From assembly GCF_009674485.1 (NCBI RefSeq), contig NZ_WKJJ01000029.1, forward strand, positions 21,255 to 85,254: a DNA stretch of 64,000 nt, given 5' to 3'. The position numbers were made by a program, and so were the translations under genes. Positions 25,708-34,653 of this stretch are shown piece after piece. The stretch comes from Pseudoduganella rivuli. Lineage in GTDB: Bacteria > Pseudomonadota > Gammaproteobacteria > Burkholderiales > Burkholderiaceae_D. The notes beneath the pieces are model-generated. The model was given only the letters and a program-made list of their open reading frames with translations. It searched no databases and was not told the origin of the DNA. The first letter of the stretch is position 1. The number at the start of each line of letters is the position of its first letter.

Positions 25708-26619
25708 ATGCCCATCATCACCGCCAACGGCATCGACATTGCATATGAGACCAGCGGTAATCCGGATGGGCCGCCGGTCTTGCTGATCATGGGGCTGGGC
25801 ATGCAACTGGTGTCCTGGCCCGCTGAATTCGTGCAGGGCCTGGAGCGCGAAGGGTGCTTCGTGATCCGTTTCGACAACCGCGACAGCGGACTGTCGACCA
25901 AGTTCGACCTGGCCGGCGTGCCGAACCTGCCGTTGTCGTACGTGAAAAGCCTGGTGGGCTGGCCGCTGCGGTCGGCCTACATGCTGTCGGACATGGCGGC
26001 CGACGCGCATGGGCTGCTGGACGCCCTGCGCATCGGCCGGGCGCACGTGGTCGGCGTGTCGATGGGCGGCATGATTGCGCAGATATTCGCTGCGCGTTAT
26101 CCGGACCGTACATCGAGCCTGACGTCCATCATGTCCAGCAGCGGGCGGCGTGGCTTGCCTGGCCCGACCCGCGCGGCGCGGCGCGCGCTGATGCAGCCGG
26201 CGCCTGCCGGCGCGCAGCGCGACCGCCTGATCGAACACATGGCGCAAACGTTCCGCGTGATCGGCAGCCCCGGCTTCCCGATGCCGGAAAAGATGCTGCG
26301 CGACCGCATCGCGATGTCCATCGAGCGCAGCCTGTGCCCGGGCGGCGTGGCGCGCCAGCTGGTGGCGATTGCCGCCAGCGGCGACCGTTCGCCGTTGCTC
26401 AGGCAAATCGTGCGGCCGTCGCTGGTGATCCATGGCGCGGCCGATCCGCTGGTGCCGGTGGCGTGCGGCATCGACACCGCCAAAGGCATCGCGGGCGCCG
26501 TACTGCACGTGATCGACGGCATGGGACACGACTTGCCGCCGCAGTTGATCCCCCGCTTCCTTGCCTTGCTGAAGCCTTTCCTGTTTAGTAAGATTGTGCC
26601 TCATGCCGTAGCCGGTTGA
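25708..26619 (+). CDS. Alpha/beta-hydrolase (esterase/enol-lactonase-like)
   Basis: A 303-residue alpha/beta hydrolase with oxyanion motif LLIMGLGMQ, FDNRDSGLS, nucleophile S118 in VGVSMGGMIAQ, acid in HGAADPLVP and base in DGMGHDLP. This set is typical of the broad group annotated as proline iminopeptidase-, 3-oxoadipate enol-lactonase- or rifamycin-resistance-like hydrolases; I cannot choose among them. A strong AAAGGAG site lies nine bases before the ATG. It follows another hydrolase gene by 15 bp. Confidence 0.82.
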   Translation: MPIITANGIDIAYETSGNPDGPPVLLIMGLGMQLVSWPAEFVQGLEREGCFVIRFDNRDSGLSTKFDLAGVPNLPLSYVKSLVGWPLRSAYMLSDMAADAHGLLDALRIGRAHVVGVSMGGMIAQIFAARYPDRTSSLTSIMSSSGRRGLPGPTRAARRALMQPAPAGAQRDRLIEHMAQTFRVIGSPGFPMPEKMLRDRIAMSIERSLCPGGVARQLVAIAASGDRSPLLRQIVRPSLVIHGAADPLVPVACGIDTAKGIAGAVLHVIDGMGHDLPPQLIPRFLALLKPFLFSKIVPHAVAG

Positions 26620-26676
26620 AGCCGTAATGGATACGTTGCGCGCCGCTGCGGCTCTCACATAGGAGCTTAGCGGCAC

Positions 26677-27642
26677 GTGACTGACAAGAATCTTTGCATT
26701 GCCATTGCCGCCCCCGGCGGATATGCGCTGGACCGCGCGCAGTTCGAACGCGGGCTGGCGCGCCTGCAGGCGCAGGGCATCACCGTCCATAATTACTACG
26801 ATCCGGACCGTGTACACCAGCGCTTTGCCGATACCGACGCGGGCCGCCTGGCCCAACTGAACGCGGCGGCGCAAGATCCCGATGCGGATATCGTGCTGAT
26901 GCTGCGCGGTTCGTATGGCATGACCCGGCTCCTGCCGGACATCGATTTCCGCGCCTTGGCGGACAGTGGCAAACTGTTTGTCGGCTACAGCGACGTCACG
27001 GCATTCCATATGGGTTTGTATGCGACGACGGGCGCCATCAGCTTCGCGGGACCGATGGTGTGTTCCGATTTTCTCCACGCAGAACCGTCCGCGTACACGC
27101 TGAACCAGCTGTGGGATTGCCTGCGCGGCCCGGTGCACACGGTGCGCGGCGCTGCGGCGGGCAATCCTTTGGTGGATGTGCAAGGCACGCTGTGGGGCGG
27201 TAACCTGGCCATGCTGGTCAGCCTGCTGGGAACGCCATATTTCGCCAACATCGATAACGGCATCCTGTTCCTGGAAGACATCGGCGAACACCCGTACCGC
27301 ATCGAACGCATGTTGCTGCAGTTACAGCAGACCGGGGTGCTGGAGCGGCAGCGGGCCGTGGTGCTGGGCGACTTTTCCGGCTACCGCCTGAATCCCGCCG
27401 ACAATGGCTATGACTTCGATGCGATGCTGGCTTACATGCGTGCGCGCCTGCCGGTTCCCGTCGTGACGGGGCTGCCGTTTGGCCACATCAAGGTGCACTG
27501 CACGTTGCCGTTCGGCGCGCAGGCGCGCCTGGTTTCCGACGTCGCCGGGTTTGATCTGACGGTGTCCGGCTATCCGACCCTGGCTGCGCTGGCAGGGCGC
27601 GCCAACCCCGTGCTGCCGCCCCTTGGTGACACCGGTGGCTGA
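26677..27642 (+). CDS. ldcA: LD-carboxypeptidase, peptidase family S66
   Basis: A 321-residue cytosolic enzyme that trims the terminal D-alanine from murein tetrapeptides during peptidoglycan recycling. Catalytic residues can be placed: S105 in VGYSDVTAF, glutamate in FLEDIGEHPYR and histidine in LPFGHIKVHCTLPFG. The N-terminal AIAAPGGYALD and RGSYGMTRLLP are family markers. The start is a GTG with AGGAG about eleven bases upstream. The 3' end overlaps the start region of the FAD oxidoreductase gene. Confidence 0.92.
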   Translation: MTDKNLCIAIAAPGGYALDRAQFERGLARLQAQGITVHNYYDPDRVHQRFADTDAGRLAQLNAAAQDPDADIVLMLRGSYGMTRLLPDIDFRALADSGKLFVGYSDVTAFHMGLYATTGAISFAGPMVCSDFLHAEPSAYTLNQLWDCLRGPVHTVRGAAAGNPLVDVQGTLWGGNLAMLVSLLGTPYFANIDNGILFLEDIGEHPYRIERMLLQLQQTGVLERQRAVVLGDFSGYRLNPADNGYDFDAMLAYMRARLPVPVVTGLPFGHIKVHCTLPFGAQARLVSDVAGFDLTVSGYPTLAALAGRANPVLPPLGDTGG

Positions 27643-27649
27643 CGGCAGC

Positions 27650-28951
27650 ATGGGTGGCCGCTATCTGTCCGAACCGCTCGCCGAACTCAGTTACTACCGC
27701 GCCACGGCCAGCCACGACGGCTTTGCCGCGCTCGATGGCGCCGCCGATGCGGACATCTGCATCATTGGCGGCGGTTTCGCGGGCCTGGCGACAGCCGCTT
27801 CACTGATGGAAAAGGGCCAACGTAACGTCGTGGTGCTGGAAGCGGAAACCGTGGGCCATGGCGCGTCGGGGCGTAATGGCGGCTTCGTGTTTGGCGGATA
27901 TTCGCTGGGCGAACGGTCACTGGTGCAGTCGGCGGGTCCGGAAGAGGGGCGTAAGCTCTACCAATTGACGCTGGACGCGGTGGAAACGATACGGCGCCGC
28001 ATCCGCGATTACCGGATCGACTGCGACACCGTCGATGGTGGCATTTACCTGGCCAACTGGTTCGACGACGACTCTCTCCTCGAGCGGCAGCAACGCTTCA
28101 TGCGCGATGCGCTGGGCGTGGAATGGCAACGTGTTTCGCGCGACGAATTTGCAGACAAATCGAAAAGCCGGCGCTATTTCGGCGCGCTGTACGAGGAAAA
28201 TGCCTTCCACTTCCATCCGCTGAAATATGCGCAGGGGCTGGCCCGCGCGTTGGTGGAAGGCGGTGTGCGTGTGCATGAACAGAGCCGGGTGCAGGCCATC
28301 GAACGCACCGGCGCCGATGGCACGGGCTGGCGCGTTGTCACCGGCGAAGGCGAGGTCAGGGCGCGTCACGTGGTGGTGTGCTGCGGCGGCTACATCGAGC
28401 GCCTGTATCCGAAACTGGCGGGGGCGATATTGCCGATCGCCACCTACGTGATGGTGACGGAACCCCTCGGTGAGCGGTTGCCGCAGGCGCTGAAAACGGA
28501 TGCGGCGATCTACGACACCCGATTCGCCTTCGACTATTACCGCCCGCTGCCGGACACGCGGCTGCTGTGGGGCGGCCGGATTTCCATCTTCGACAAGGGC
28601 GCGGCCGACGTGGCGCGCCTGTTGTATGGCGACATGCTGAAGGTGTATCCGCAACTGGCGGGCGCCAAAGTCGATTACGCGTGGAGCGGCATGATGAGTT
28701 ACGGCCGCCACAAGATGCCGCAATTGGGCCGGTTACCGGAAGGGATCTGGTATGGCATGGGGTTCGGCGGCCATGGCGTCGGCCCCACGACCCTGTCGGG
28801 CGAAGTGCTGGCCGCCGCGCTGACGGGACAGACGGTCGACCTGTCACGGTTCAAACAGTGGGGCTTGCCGACCACGGGCGGGCCGGCGGGGCTGCTGGCC
28901 GCGCAGTTGACGTACTGGTATTACGAACTGCGCGACTGGATGCGGCAATAA
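27650..28951 (+). CDS. FAD-dependent amine/amino-acid oxidoreductase (PuuB/DAO family)
   Basis: A 433-residue flavoprotein. The dinucleotide-binding fold ICIIGGGFAGLATA is near residue 35, followed by EAETVGHGASGRNGGF and the late YGMGFGGHGVGPTT segment that closes the FAD site. This arrangement is that of gamma-glutamylputrescine oxidase-like enzymes, which oxidise secondary amines to aldehyde and hydrogen peroxide. The ATG at 27650 is chosen; TTG 27623, GTG 27626 and GTG 27635 are possible in-frame starts that would overlap ldcA further. The true substrate is unknown and no putrescine genes are nearby. Confidence 0.85.
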   Translation: MGGRYLSEPLAELSYYRATASHDGFAALDGAADADICIIGGGFAGLATAASLMEKGQRNVVVLEAETVGHGASGRNGGFVFGGYSLGERSLVQSAGPEEGRKLYQLTLDAVETIRRRIRDYRIDCDTVDGGIYLANWFDDDSLLERQQRFMRDALGVEWQRVSRDEFADKSKSRRYFGALYEENAFHFHPLKYAQGLARALVEGGVRVHEQSRVQAIERTGADGTGWRVVTGEGEVRARHVVVCCGGYIERLYPKLAGAILPIATYVMVTEPLGERLPQALKTDAAIYDTRFAFDYYRPLPDTRLLWGGRISIFDKGAADVARLLYGDMLKVYPQLAGAKVDYAWSGMMSYGRHKMPQLGRLPEGIWYGMGFGGHGVGPTTLSGEVLAAALTGQTVDLSRFKQWGLPTTGGPAGLLAAQLTYWYYELRDWMRQ

Positions 28952-28955
28952 CGCT

Positions 28956-29915
28956 TCAAGGCTGCTGTTCGATGGCCGACAGCGCCGCGCGTATTTCCTC
29001 CGCAGTGCGTTGGGCCGATTGCAGGTGGGGATAGTGGCCCATTCCCGGCAATAACGTCAGCGACGCGTGGCTTCGTTGCGCGAACTCGCTGCCCATCGCC
29101 GTGCTGATGTAGAAGTCGCGTTCGCCCCACACCACGGCCACAGGGGTTTTCAGCGCCGGCAGGCGGCTTTCAAGATATTCCTGGTCGCGCGTGAAGTTCG
29201 CGTAGTAGTGGTGGAAGGCATCGGCCGCACTGATGCCGCCACGTTCCCAGCCTCGCGCCATATCGGCCTTCAATGCCGGTGCGATGTCGAATTGCTCCGC
29301 CTTGTCGAAGCCCCGGCGGTAGCAGTTTTCCAGGATCTCGTCGCGGTTGCGGCTCATCGCCGCGTGGATGGCGTCCGACGTCGGCTTTTGTTTCAATGCC
29401 TGCAGGTTGGCGTGCATGTATTGCGGGCGGTTGAGGGGCGCGAAGTCGCCGACCACGATGCGGCGGGCGATGCCCGGCTCGTCCAGTGCCAGTAACAGGG
29501 CAGGCAAGCCGCCGATATCGGTCCCATAGATCAGCAGGTGCGCGGTGTCGATGCCGGCCGTGCGGATATAGTCGCGCAAGACCTGCGCATAGGCTGACGG
29601 TGCGTAGGAAAAATGTTCGACCGGCGGCCGCGACGACTGTCCATAACCAGGCCAGTCGAACGCGTGCACTTCGTATTCGTTACCCAGCGATTGCGCGACG
29701 TCGTTCCACGTCAACAAAGTCTCGGGAAAACCATGCAGCAACAGCACCGTGGCTTTCGGCCGGGGCGGGCGCACCACCATCCTGCGCAGCGTGATGGTTG
29801 AATTGACCTGCAATTCGTCGATCGTGGTGGCGGGCGCCGCCTGCGGCGCGCCGGAGGCGGCCAATGCCAGGGCGAAGGTGGCCGCCTGGGCCAATTGGTT
29901 GAACAGTTTGCGCAT
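28956..29915 (-). CDS. Exported epoxide hydrolase/haloalkane dehalogenase-like alpha/beta hydrolase
   Basis: A 319-residue exported hydrolase. The signal peptide is MRKLFNQL to APQAAPA. The oxyanion motif HGFPET precedes a nucleophile elbow YGTDIGG in which aspartate, not serine, sits at the nucleophile position, as in epoxide hydrolases and dehalogenases; the base is in GMGHYPH. GAGGGAG lies six bases before the chosen ATG. The gene is 87 bp downstream of a MarR regulator in the same direction, with a palindrome (29939-29948) in between that resembles one upstream of the regulator, so MarR control is likely. Confidence 0.87.
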   Translation of the reverse strand: MRKLFNQLAQAATFALALAASGAPQAAPATTIDELQVNSTITLRRMVVRPPRPKATVLLLHGFPETLLTWNDVAQSLGNEYEVHAFDWPGYGQSSRPPVEHFSYAPSAYAQVLRDYIRTAGIDTAHLLIYGTDIGGLPALLLALDEPGIARRIVVGDFAPLNRPQYMHANLQALKQKPTSDAIHAAMSRNRDEILENCYRRGFDKAEQFDIAPALKADMARGWERGGISAADAFHHYYANFTRDQEYLESRLPALKTPVAVVWGERDFYISTAMGSEFAQRSHASLTLLPGMGHYPHLQSAQRTAEEIRAALSAIEQQP

Positions 29916-29938
29916 GATTGACTCCCTCATTTTATGAT

Positions 29939-29948
29939 GTGTATACAC
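29939..29948. promoter_or_regulatory. Candidate MarR operator upstream of the hydrolase gene
   Basis: Perfect palindrome GTGTATACAC, followed by CAT, 23 bp upstream of the hydrolase start. A near-identical element, longer by two central bases, precedes the MarR gene itself. Confidence 0.5.
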
Positions 29949-30002
29949 CATATGATTGAAAAAGCAGCCGGCTGATGGCCGGCTGCTGGTGCGCCACCCG
30001 GG

Positions 30003-30464
30003 TTAGCCGGGCGGCAAATTGTGTGCCATGTTAAATAACGCGTCCCTGCCTTGCTGGCCAAGCAGGCGCTGCGCGGCCGCTTGTGCTTCGCGCCAGGCGG
30101 GCGTGGCCGCGCGCAGCAGCGCTTTACCCTGTTCGGACAGTACGATCGGCCGGCGCCGCCCGCCGGCGGCGCCGGCTTCCACCGCCCAGCCATTTGTCAG
30201 CAGCAATTGCAAATTGCGCGTCGACGTCGAGCGTTCCTGGTGGTTGAAGCGGCCGATCTCCGCGCGACTGGCCCCATCCATGCCGGCAATCAACACCAGC
30301 AGCGAAAATTGCGCGCCATTGACGTCATAGGGCCGCAGCGCCTGGTCGTAGATGCCGGTGATGACGCGGGACAGGCGCCGCGCCCGGGTCAGGATGCAGC
30401 CTTGCATGACTTCGGCGGCCAAGGCTGCTTCAGTTGGTGGCGGAGGTGTGTGATCGGGTTCCAT
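30003..30464 (-). CDS. MarR-family transcriptional regulator
   Basis: A 153-residue winged-helix repressor. The core has RLSRVITGIYDQALRPYDVN (dimer helices), FNHQERSTSTRNLQLL as recognition helix and the basic wing AAGGRRRPIVLSEQGKAL. Such regulators release DNA on binding phenolic or lipophilic ligands or on oxidation. ATG 30464 gives the typical N-terminal length; an earlier in-frame start at 30500 would lie within the palindrome region. It precedes the epoxide-hydrolase-like gene on the same strand, and both have a GTGTATA-type palindrome upstream. Confidence 0.9.
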   Translation of the reverse strand: MEPDHTPPPPTEAALAAEVMQGCILTRARRLSRVITGIYDQALRPYDVNGAQFSLLVLIAGMDGASRAEIGRFNHQERSTSTRNLQLLLTNGWAVEAGAAGGRRRPIVLSEQGKALLRAATPAWREAQAAAQRLLGQQGRDALFNMAHNLPPG

Positions 30465-30477
30465 GAAACGCAATATA

Positions 30478-30489
30478 GTGTATATACAC
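30478..30489. promoter_or_regulatory. Candidate MarR autoregulatory operator
   Basis: Perfect 12-bp palindrome GTGTATATACAC, followed by CAT, 13 bp upstream of the MarR start. The same half-site occurs at 29939-29948 before the hydrolase gene. Confidence 0.5.
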
Positions 30490-30530
30490 CATAAAGGCAA
30501 GGAGCGCCTTGCGATGGCATGCGGCGGGCG

Positions 30531-30731
30531 TTATTTTGTGAACAATGCGGCCAGGTCCAGCAGCAATTCCTTGCCGGCCGAGCCATCCGGATATTCCTGC
30601 GCCTTGGATTTCAGCTCGGCCCCGACACGGCGCCGTTCGTCGTGGAACACGGGGGAAGCGCCGTAACTGTCGCTGTAAAACTCCAGCACGGACAACGCTT
30701 CGCGGGCAACCTGGTAGGCACTTTTGCTCAT
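30531..30731 (-). CDS. Small hypothetical protein
   Basis: A 66-residue, soluble, mostly helical protein with no recognised domain. It begins MSKSAYQVAREALSVLEFYS and has a charged middle (ERRRVGAELKSKAQEY) and a hydrophobic end (LLLDLAALF). The strong GGAGG six bases before the ATG makes it a convincing real gene; longer versions of the frame start far upstream without such a site. It is 66 bp from the MarR gene and diverges from ybiT. Confidence 0.7.
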   Translation of the reverse strand: MSKSAYQVAREALSVLEFYSDSYGASPVFHDERRRVGAELKSKAQEYPDGSAGKELLLDLAALFTK

Positions 30732-30854
30732 GACGATCCTCCGGAACGTGGGTTCAGCTCTTTCAATATAGCAAATACATGGCGGTCTGCCGGGATAGGT
30801 GTTCGTGGTAGAATGTAGGGTTATTGAATCCACTGCAACCAGGAACTCCCCCAA

Positions 30855-32456
30855 GTGTTATCCACAGCTAACATCACGATGCAATTCGGCGCCAAGCCGT
30901 TGTTCGAAAACATTTCCGTCAAGTTTGGCGATGGCAACCGTTATGGCCTGATCGGCGCCAACGGCTGCGGTAAATCCACCTTCATGAAAATCCTCGGCGG
31001 CGACCTGGAACCATCGGCCGGCAATGTGTCGCTGGACGTCAATGAGCGCCTGGGCAAGCTGCGCCAGGACCAGTTCGCCTACGAAGACATGCGCGTGCTG
31101 GACGTGGTGATGATGGGCCACACGGAAATGTGGGACGCGATGGCCAAGCGCGACGCGATTTACGCGAATCCGGACGCCACCGACGACGACTACATGCATG
31201 CCGCCGAACTGGAAGGCAAGGTCGCGGAATATGACGGCTACACGGCCGAAGCGCGCGCCGGCGAACTGCTGCTGGGCGTGGGCGTGGCCATCGACCTGCA
31301 CCAGGGCCCGATGAGCGCCGTGGCGCCGGGCTGGAAGCTGCGCGTGCTGCTGGCGCAGGCCCTGTTCTCGGATCCGGACATCCTGCTGCTGGACGAGCCG
31401 ACCAATAACCTGGACATCAATACCATCCGCTGGCTGGAAGAAGTGCTGAACGAGCGCAATTCCACCATGATCATCATTTCCCACGATCGCCACTTCCTGA
31501 ACCAGGTGTGCACGCACGTGGCCGACATGGATTACGGCACGCTGAAGATTTACCCTGGCAACTACGACGACTACATGCTGGCTTCGACGCAGGCGCGCAA
31601 CCAGCAACTGGCCAACAATGCGAAGGCCAAGGAAAAAGTCGCCGAACTGCAAGACTTCGTGCGCCGCTTCTCGGCCAACAAGTCCAAGGCCCGCCAGGCC
31701 ACGTCGCGCGCCAAGATGATCGACAAGATCAAGGTGGAAGACATCAAGCCGTCGTCGCGCGCCTATCCGTTCGTGCGCTTCGAAGGCGAGAAGAAATTGC
31801 ACCGCCTGGCCGTGGAAACGGAAAACCTGTCGAAGAAATACGACCGCCAGCTGTTCAAGAATTTCTCCATCATGGTGGAAGCGGGTGAACGCATCGCCAT
31901 TATCGGCGCCAACGGCGCGGGTAAGACCACGTTGCTGCGCTGCATCGGCGGCGAGGAGATCACGGGCCTGTCGTCCGACACCGGCATGGTGAAATGGGCG
32001 GAAAACGCCAACGTCGGCTATATGCCACAGGATCCGACCGAGGAATTCGCTGCCGGCGATAGCCTGACCGACTGGATGGGCCGTTGGACCAAGGAAGGCG
32101 ACGACGACCAGGCGGTCCGTTCCATCCTGGGCCGCTTGCTGTTCGGCGGCGATGAAGTGAAGAAATCCGTCAAGGTGCTGTCCGGTGGTGAAAAAGGCCG
32201 CATGATGTACGGCAAGCTGATGCTGGGCCGCCACAACGTGCTGCTGCTGGACGAGCCGACCAACCACATGGACATGGAATCCATCGAGTCGCTGAACATC
32301 GCGCTGGACAAATATGCGGGCACCCTGATCTTCGTGTCGCACGACCGTGAATTCGTGTCGTCGCTGGCGAACCGCATCATTGAAATCAAGGAAGACGGCA
32401 TCGTCGACTTCAGCGGCAACTACGAAGAGTACCTGAGCAGCCAGGGTATCGCTTAA
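30855..32456 (+). CDS. ybiT: ABC-F family ATPase YbiT-like
   Basis: A 533-residue soluble protein with two ABC ATPase domains joined by a basic linker and no membrane segments. Walker A motifs are GANGCGKST and GANGAGKTT; Walker B motifs LLLDEPTNNLD and LLLDEPTNHMD. The first signature loop reads VAPGWKLR instead of LSGG, a feature of the YbiT subgroup, while the second is a normal LSGGEKGR. ABC-F proteins of this kind bind the ribosomal E site and affect translation of difficult sequences. The start is GTG at 30855, with AGGAA upstream. Confidence 0.93.
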   Translation: MLSTANITMQFGAKPLFENISVKFGDGNRYGLIGANGCGKSTFMKILGGDLEPSAGNVSLDVNERLGKLRQDQFAYEDMRVLDVVMMGHTEMWDAMAKRDAIYANPDATDDDYMHAAELEGKVAEYDGYTAEARAGELLLGVGVAIDLHQGPMSAVAPGWKLRVLLAQALFSDPDILLLDEPTNNLDINTIRWLEEVLNERNSTMIIISHDRHFLNQVCTHVADMDYGTLKIYPGNYDDYMLASTQARNQQLANNAKAKEKVAELQDFVRRFSANKSKARQATSRAKMIDKIKVEDIKPSSRAYPFVRFEGEKKLHRLAVETENLSKKYDRQLFKNFSIMVEAGERIAIIGANGAGKTTLLRCIGGEEITGLSSDTGMVKWAENANVGYMPQDPTEEFAAGDSLTDWMGRWTKEGDDDQAVRSILGRLLFGGDEVKKSVKVLSGGEKGRMMYGKLMLGRHNVLLLDEPTNHMDMESIESLNIALDKYAGTLIFVSHDREFVSSLANRIIEIKEDGIVDFSGNYEEYLSSQGIA

Positions 32457-32472
32457 GTTTCCTGGTATGCAT

Positions 32473-32502
32473 GGCGGTTTGGCGCCTGCGCGCCAAACCG
32501 CC
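32473..32502. repeat. GGCGG...CCGCC palindrome, copy 2
   Basis: Perfect 13-bp arms GGCGGTTTGGCGC/GCGCCAAACCGCC with loop CTGC, 16 bp after the ybiT stop. It is flanked by CAT on the left and CTACGG on the right, as in the copy at 51.7 kb. It could also act as a Rho-independent-like hairpin for ybiT but has no T-run. Confidence 0.65.
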
Positions 32503-32599
32503 CTACGGTCAGCGGCGCGCCACGGTGCGCCCCTCCCGGCAAAATTCCCCATCCTGTGCGATAGTGTCGCCATCCCATTGTTCTTAAAGCCTCAGCATC

Positions 32600-33736
32600 A
32601 TGCAACAGAACTTAGCCATCAAGCCCATCGAGTACGAACATCCGCAAGAAGGCGGCAGCTGTGTGGCGCGCGCGTGGGCGCGCACGCCGGTCACGCCGTC
32701 GCCTGAAGAACGCACCGAACTGATTGCCCGCATCAAGCGCCTGCTGAAAGAGCGCGAAGCCGTGCTGGTCGCGCATTACTACGTTGACGCCGATTTGCAG
32801 GACCTGGCCGAGGAAACCGGCGGCTGCGTGTCCGATTCGCTGGAAATGGCCCGTTTCGGCCGCGACCATCCGGCCAAGACGCTGGTGGTGGCCGGCGTGC
32901 GCTTCATGGGTGAAACCGCGAAGATCCTCAGCCCGGAAAAAACCATCCTGATGCCGGACCTGGACGCGACCTGTTCGCTGGACCTGGGTTGCCCGGCCGA
33001 CGAATTCGCCGCCTTCTGCGACCAGCACCCGGACCGCACGGTGGTGGTGTATGCCAACACCAGCGCCGCCGTGAAAGCGCGCGCCGACTGGATGGTGACG
33101 TCGTCGATCGGCCTGGAAATCGTCGAGCACCTGCATGCGCAGGGCAAGAAAATCCTGTGGGCGCCGGACAAGCACCTGGGTTCCTACATCCAGAAGAAAA
33201 CCGGCGCCGACATGCTGCTGTGGCAGGGTTCCTGCCTGGTCCACGATGAATTCAAGGGTGTGGAACTGGACTTGCTGAAAGCGGAATACCCGCACGCGAA
33301 AGTGCTGGTGCACCCGGAATCGCCGGAAAACGTGGTGGCGCAGGCCGACGTCGTCGGTTCCACGTCGCAAATGATCAATGCGGCCGTGACCATGGACGCC
33401 GACACGTTCATCGTGGCCACCGACAATGGCATCCTGCACAAGATGCGGGCCGCCGCTCCCGGTAAAACCTTCATCGAAGCGCCAACGGCCGGCAACAGCG
33501 CCACCTGCAAGAGCTGCGCGCACTGCCCGTGGATGGCCATGAATGGCCTGAAAAACCTGGCCGATGTGCTGGAAAACATGGGCAATGAAATCCACGTCGA
33601 CCCGGCCATCGGCCAGCAAGCCGTGAAATCCATCAACCGCATGCTGGACTTCGCCGCGGCGAAAAAGGCCAAGGTCGCGCCATCGTCCGACCTGGCCAAG
33701 GAAGGCGCGCTGTTCCAGGGGATCGGTCCGGCATGA
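32600..33736 (+). CDS. nadA: Quinolinate synthase
   Basis: A 378-residue [4Fe-4S] enzyme condensing iminoaspartate with dihydroxyacetone phosphate to quinolinate in NAD synthesis. Three cluster cysteines can be placed in the SLDLGCPADEF, LLWQGSCLVHDEF and TCKSCAHCPWMAMN segments. VAHYYVDADLQDLAEETGG and PDKHLGSYIQKK are typical of the long proteobacterial form. Its stop overlaps the nadC start by ATGA. The aspartate oxidase gene nadB is not adjacent in this window. Confidence 0.95.
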   Translation: MQQNLAIKPIEYEHPQEGGSCVARAWARTPVTPSPEERTELIARIKRLLKEREAVLVAHYYVDADLQDLAEETGGCVSDSLEMARFGRDHPAKTLVVAGVRFMGETAKILSPEKTILMPDLDATCSLDLGCPADEFAAFCDQHPDRTVVVYANTSAAVKARADWMVTSSIGLEIVEHLHAQGKKILWAPDKHLGSYIQKKTGADMLLWQGSCLVHDEFKGVELDLLKAEYPHAKVLVHPESPENVVAQADVVGSTSQMINAAVTMDADTFIVATDNGILHKMRAAAPGKTFIEAPTAGNSATCKSCAHCPWMAMNGLKNLADVLENMGNEIHVDPAIGQQAVKSINRMLDFAAAKKAKVAPSSDLAKEGALFQGIGPA

Positions 33737-34608
33737 GTACACTGATCAACCGATACGCGCCGTTCGACGACGCACTGACGCGCGCATTCGAGCAAAACCT
33801 GCTGTCGGCGTTGCTGGAAGACGTGGGCACGGGCGACCTGACGGGCCAGCTGGTGCCGGCCGAAGGCCGTTCCACCGCCCGCGTGATTGTCCGTGAAGAC
33901 GCGGTGCTGGCGGGCGCGCCGTGGTTCGAGGGCGTCATGAAAGCGGTCGACGCATCGATCGCGATCGACTGGCATTACGCCGAAGGCGACCAGATGCAGG
34001 CCGATACGCCCGTGTGCACCATCACGGGTCCGTCGCGCGCGTTGCTGACGGCCGAGCGTTCCGCACTGAACTTCATGCAGCTGCTGTCGGCGGTGGCCAC
34101 CGCCACCCGCAAGTACGTGGCGGTGGTGGAGGGGACCCATGCAAAGATCCTCGACACCCGCAAGACTTTGCCCGGCATGCGCCTGGCGCAAAAGTATGCG
34201 GTGCGCGTGGGCGGCGGCGTCAACCAGCGCCTGGCGCTGTATGACGGCATCCTGATCAAGGAAAACCATATCGCGGCCGCCGGCGGCATCACGGCCGCTA
34301 TGGTGGCGGCGCGGCGCGTGGCGGAAGGCCGTCCCGAAGTCACGATCCAGGTCGAAGTGGAAAACCTGCAGGAATTGAACGAAGCGCTGGAAGCGGGCGC
34401 CACTTCGATCCTGCTGGATAACTTCGACCTCGGCATGATGCGCCAGGCTGTCGCCATCAATGCGGGCCGCGCGCTGCTGGAAGGTTCCGGCGGCGTCAAC
34501 CTGGACACCGTTCGCGGCATCGCCGAGACGGGCGTCGACCGCATTTCCATCGGCAGCCTGACCAAGGATATCCGCGCGGTGGACTTTTCGCTGCGCGTGA
34601 TCGGCTGA
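33733..34608 (+). CDS. nadC: Nicotinate-nucleotide diphosphorylase (carboxylating)
   Basis: A 291-residue phosphoribosyltransferase that converts quinolinate and PRPP to nicotinate mononucleotide. Family features are LLEDVGTGDLTGQL near residue 28, ERSALNFMQLLSAVAT, DTRKTLPGMRLAQKYAVRVGGG with the substrate-binding Arg/Lys/His set, HIAAAGG and EVENLQELNEALEAG. It is translationally coupled to nadA. It ends 45 bp before a convergent AraC-family gene. Confidence 0.96.
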   Translation: MSTLINRYAPFDDALTRAFEQNLLSALLEDVGTGDLTGQLVPAEGRSTARVIVREDAVLAGAPWFEGVMKAVDASIAIDWHYAEGDQMQADTPVCTITGPSRALLTAERSALNFMQLLSAVATATRKYVAVVEGTHAKILDTRKTLPGMRLAQKYAVRVGGGVNQRLALYDGILIKENHIAAAGGITAAMVAARRVAEGRPEVTIQVEVENLQELNEALEAGATSILLDNFDLGMMRQAVAINAGRALLEGSGGVNLDTVRGIAETGVDRISIGSLTKDIRAVDFSLRVIG

Positions 34609-34653
34609 CCGGCCAACCGCCAGGCGCCATCGGCGCCGCGTTACATGCGTGCG

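Noticed and set aside
30858..32573. 571-codon open frame antisense to ybiT
   Set aside because: Mirror of a highly conserved ABC-F gene; no family features of its own.
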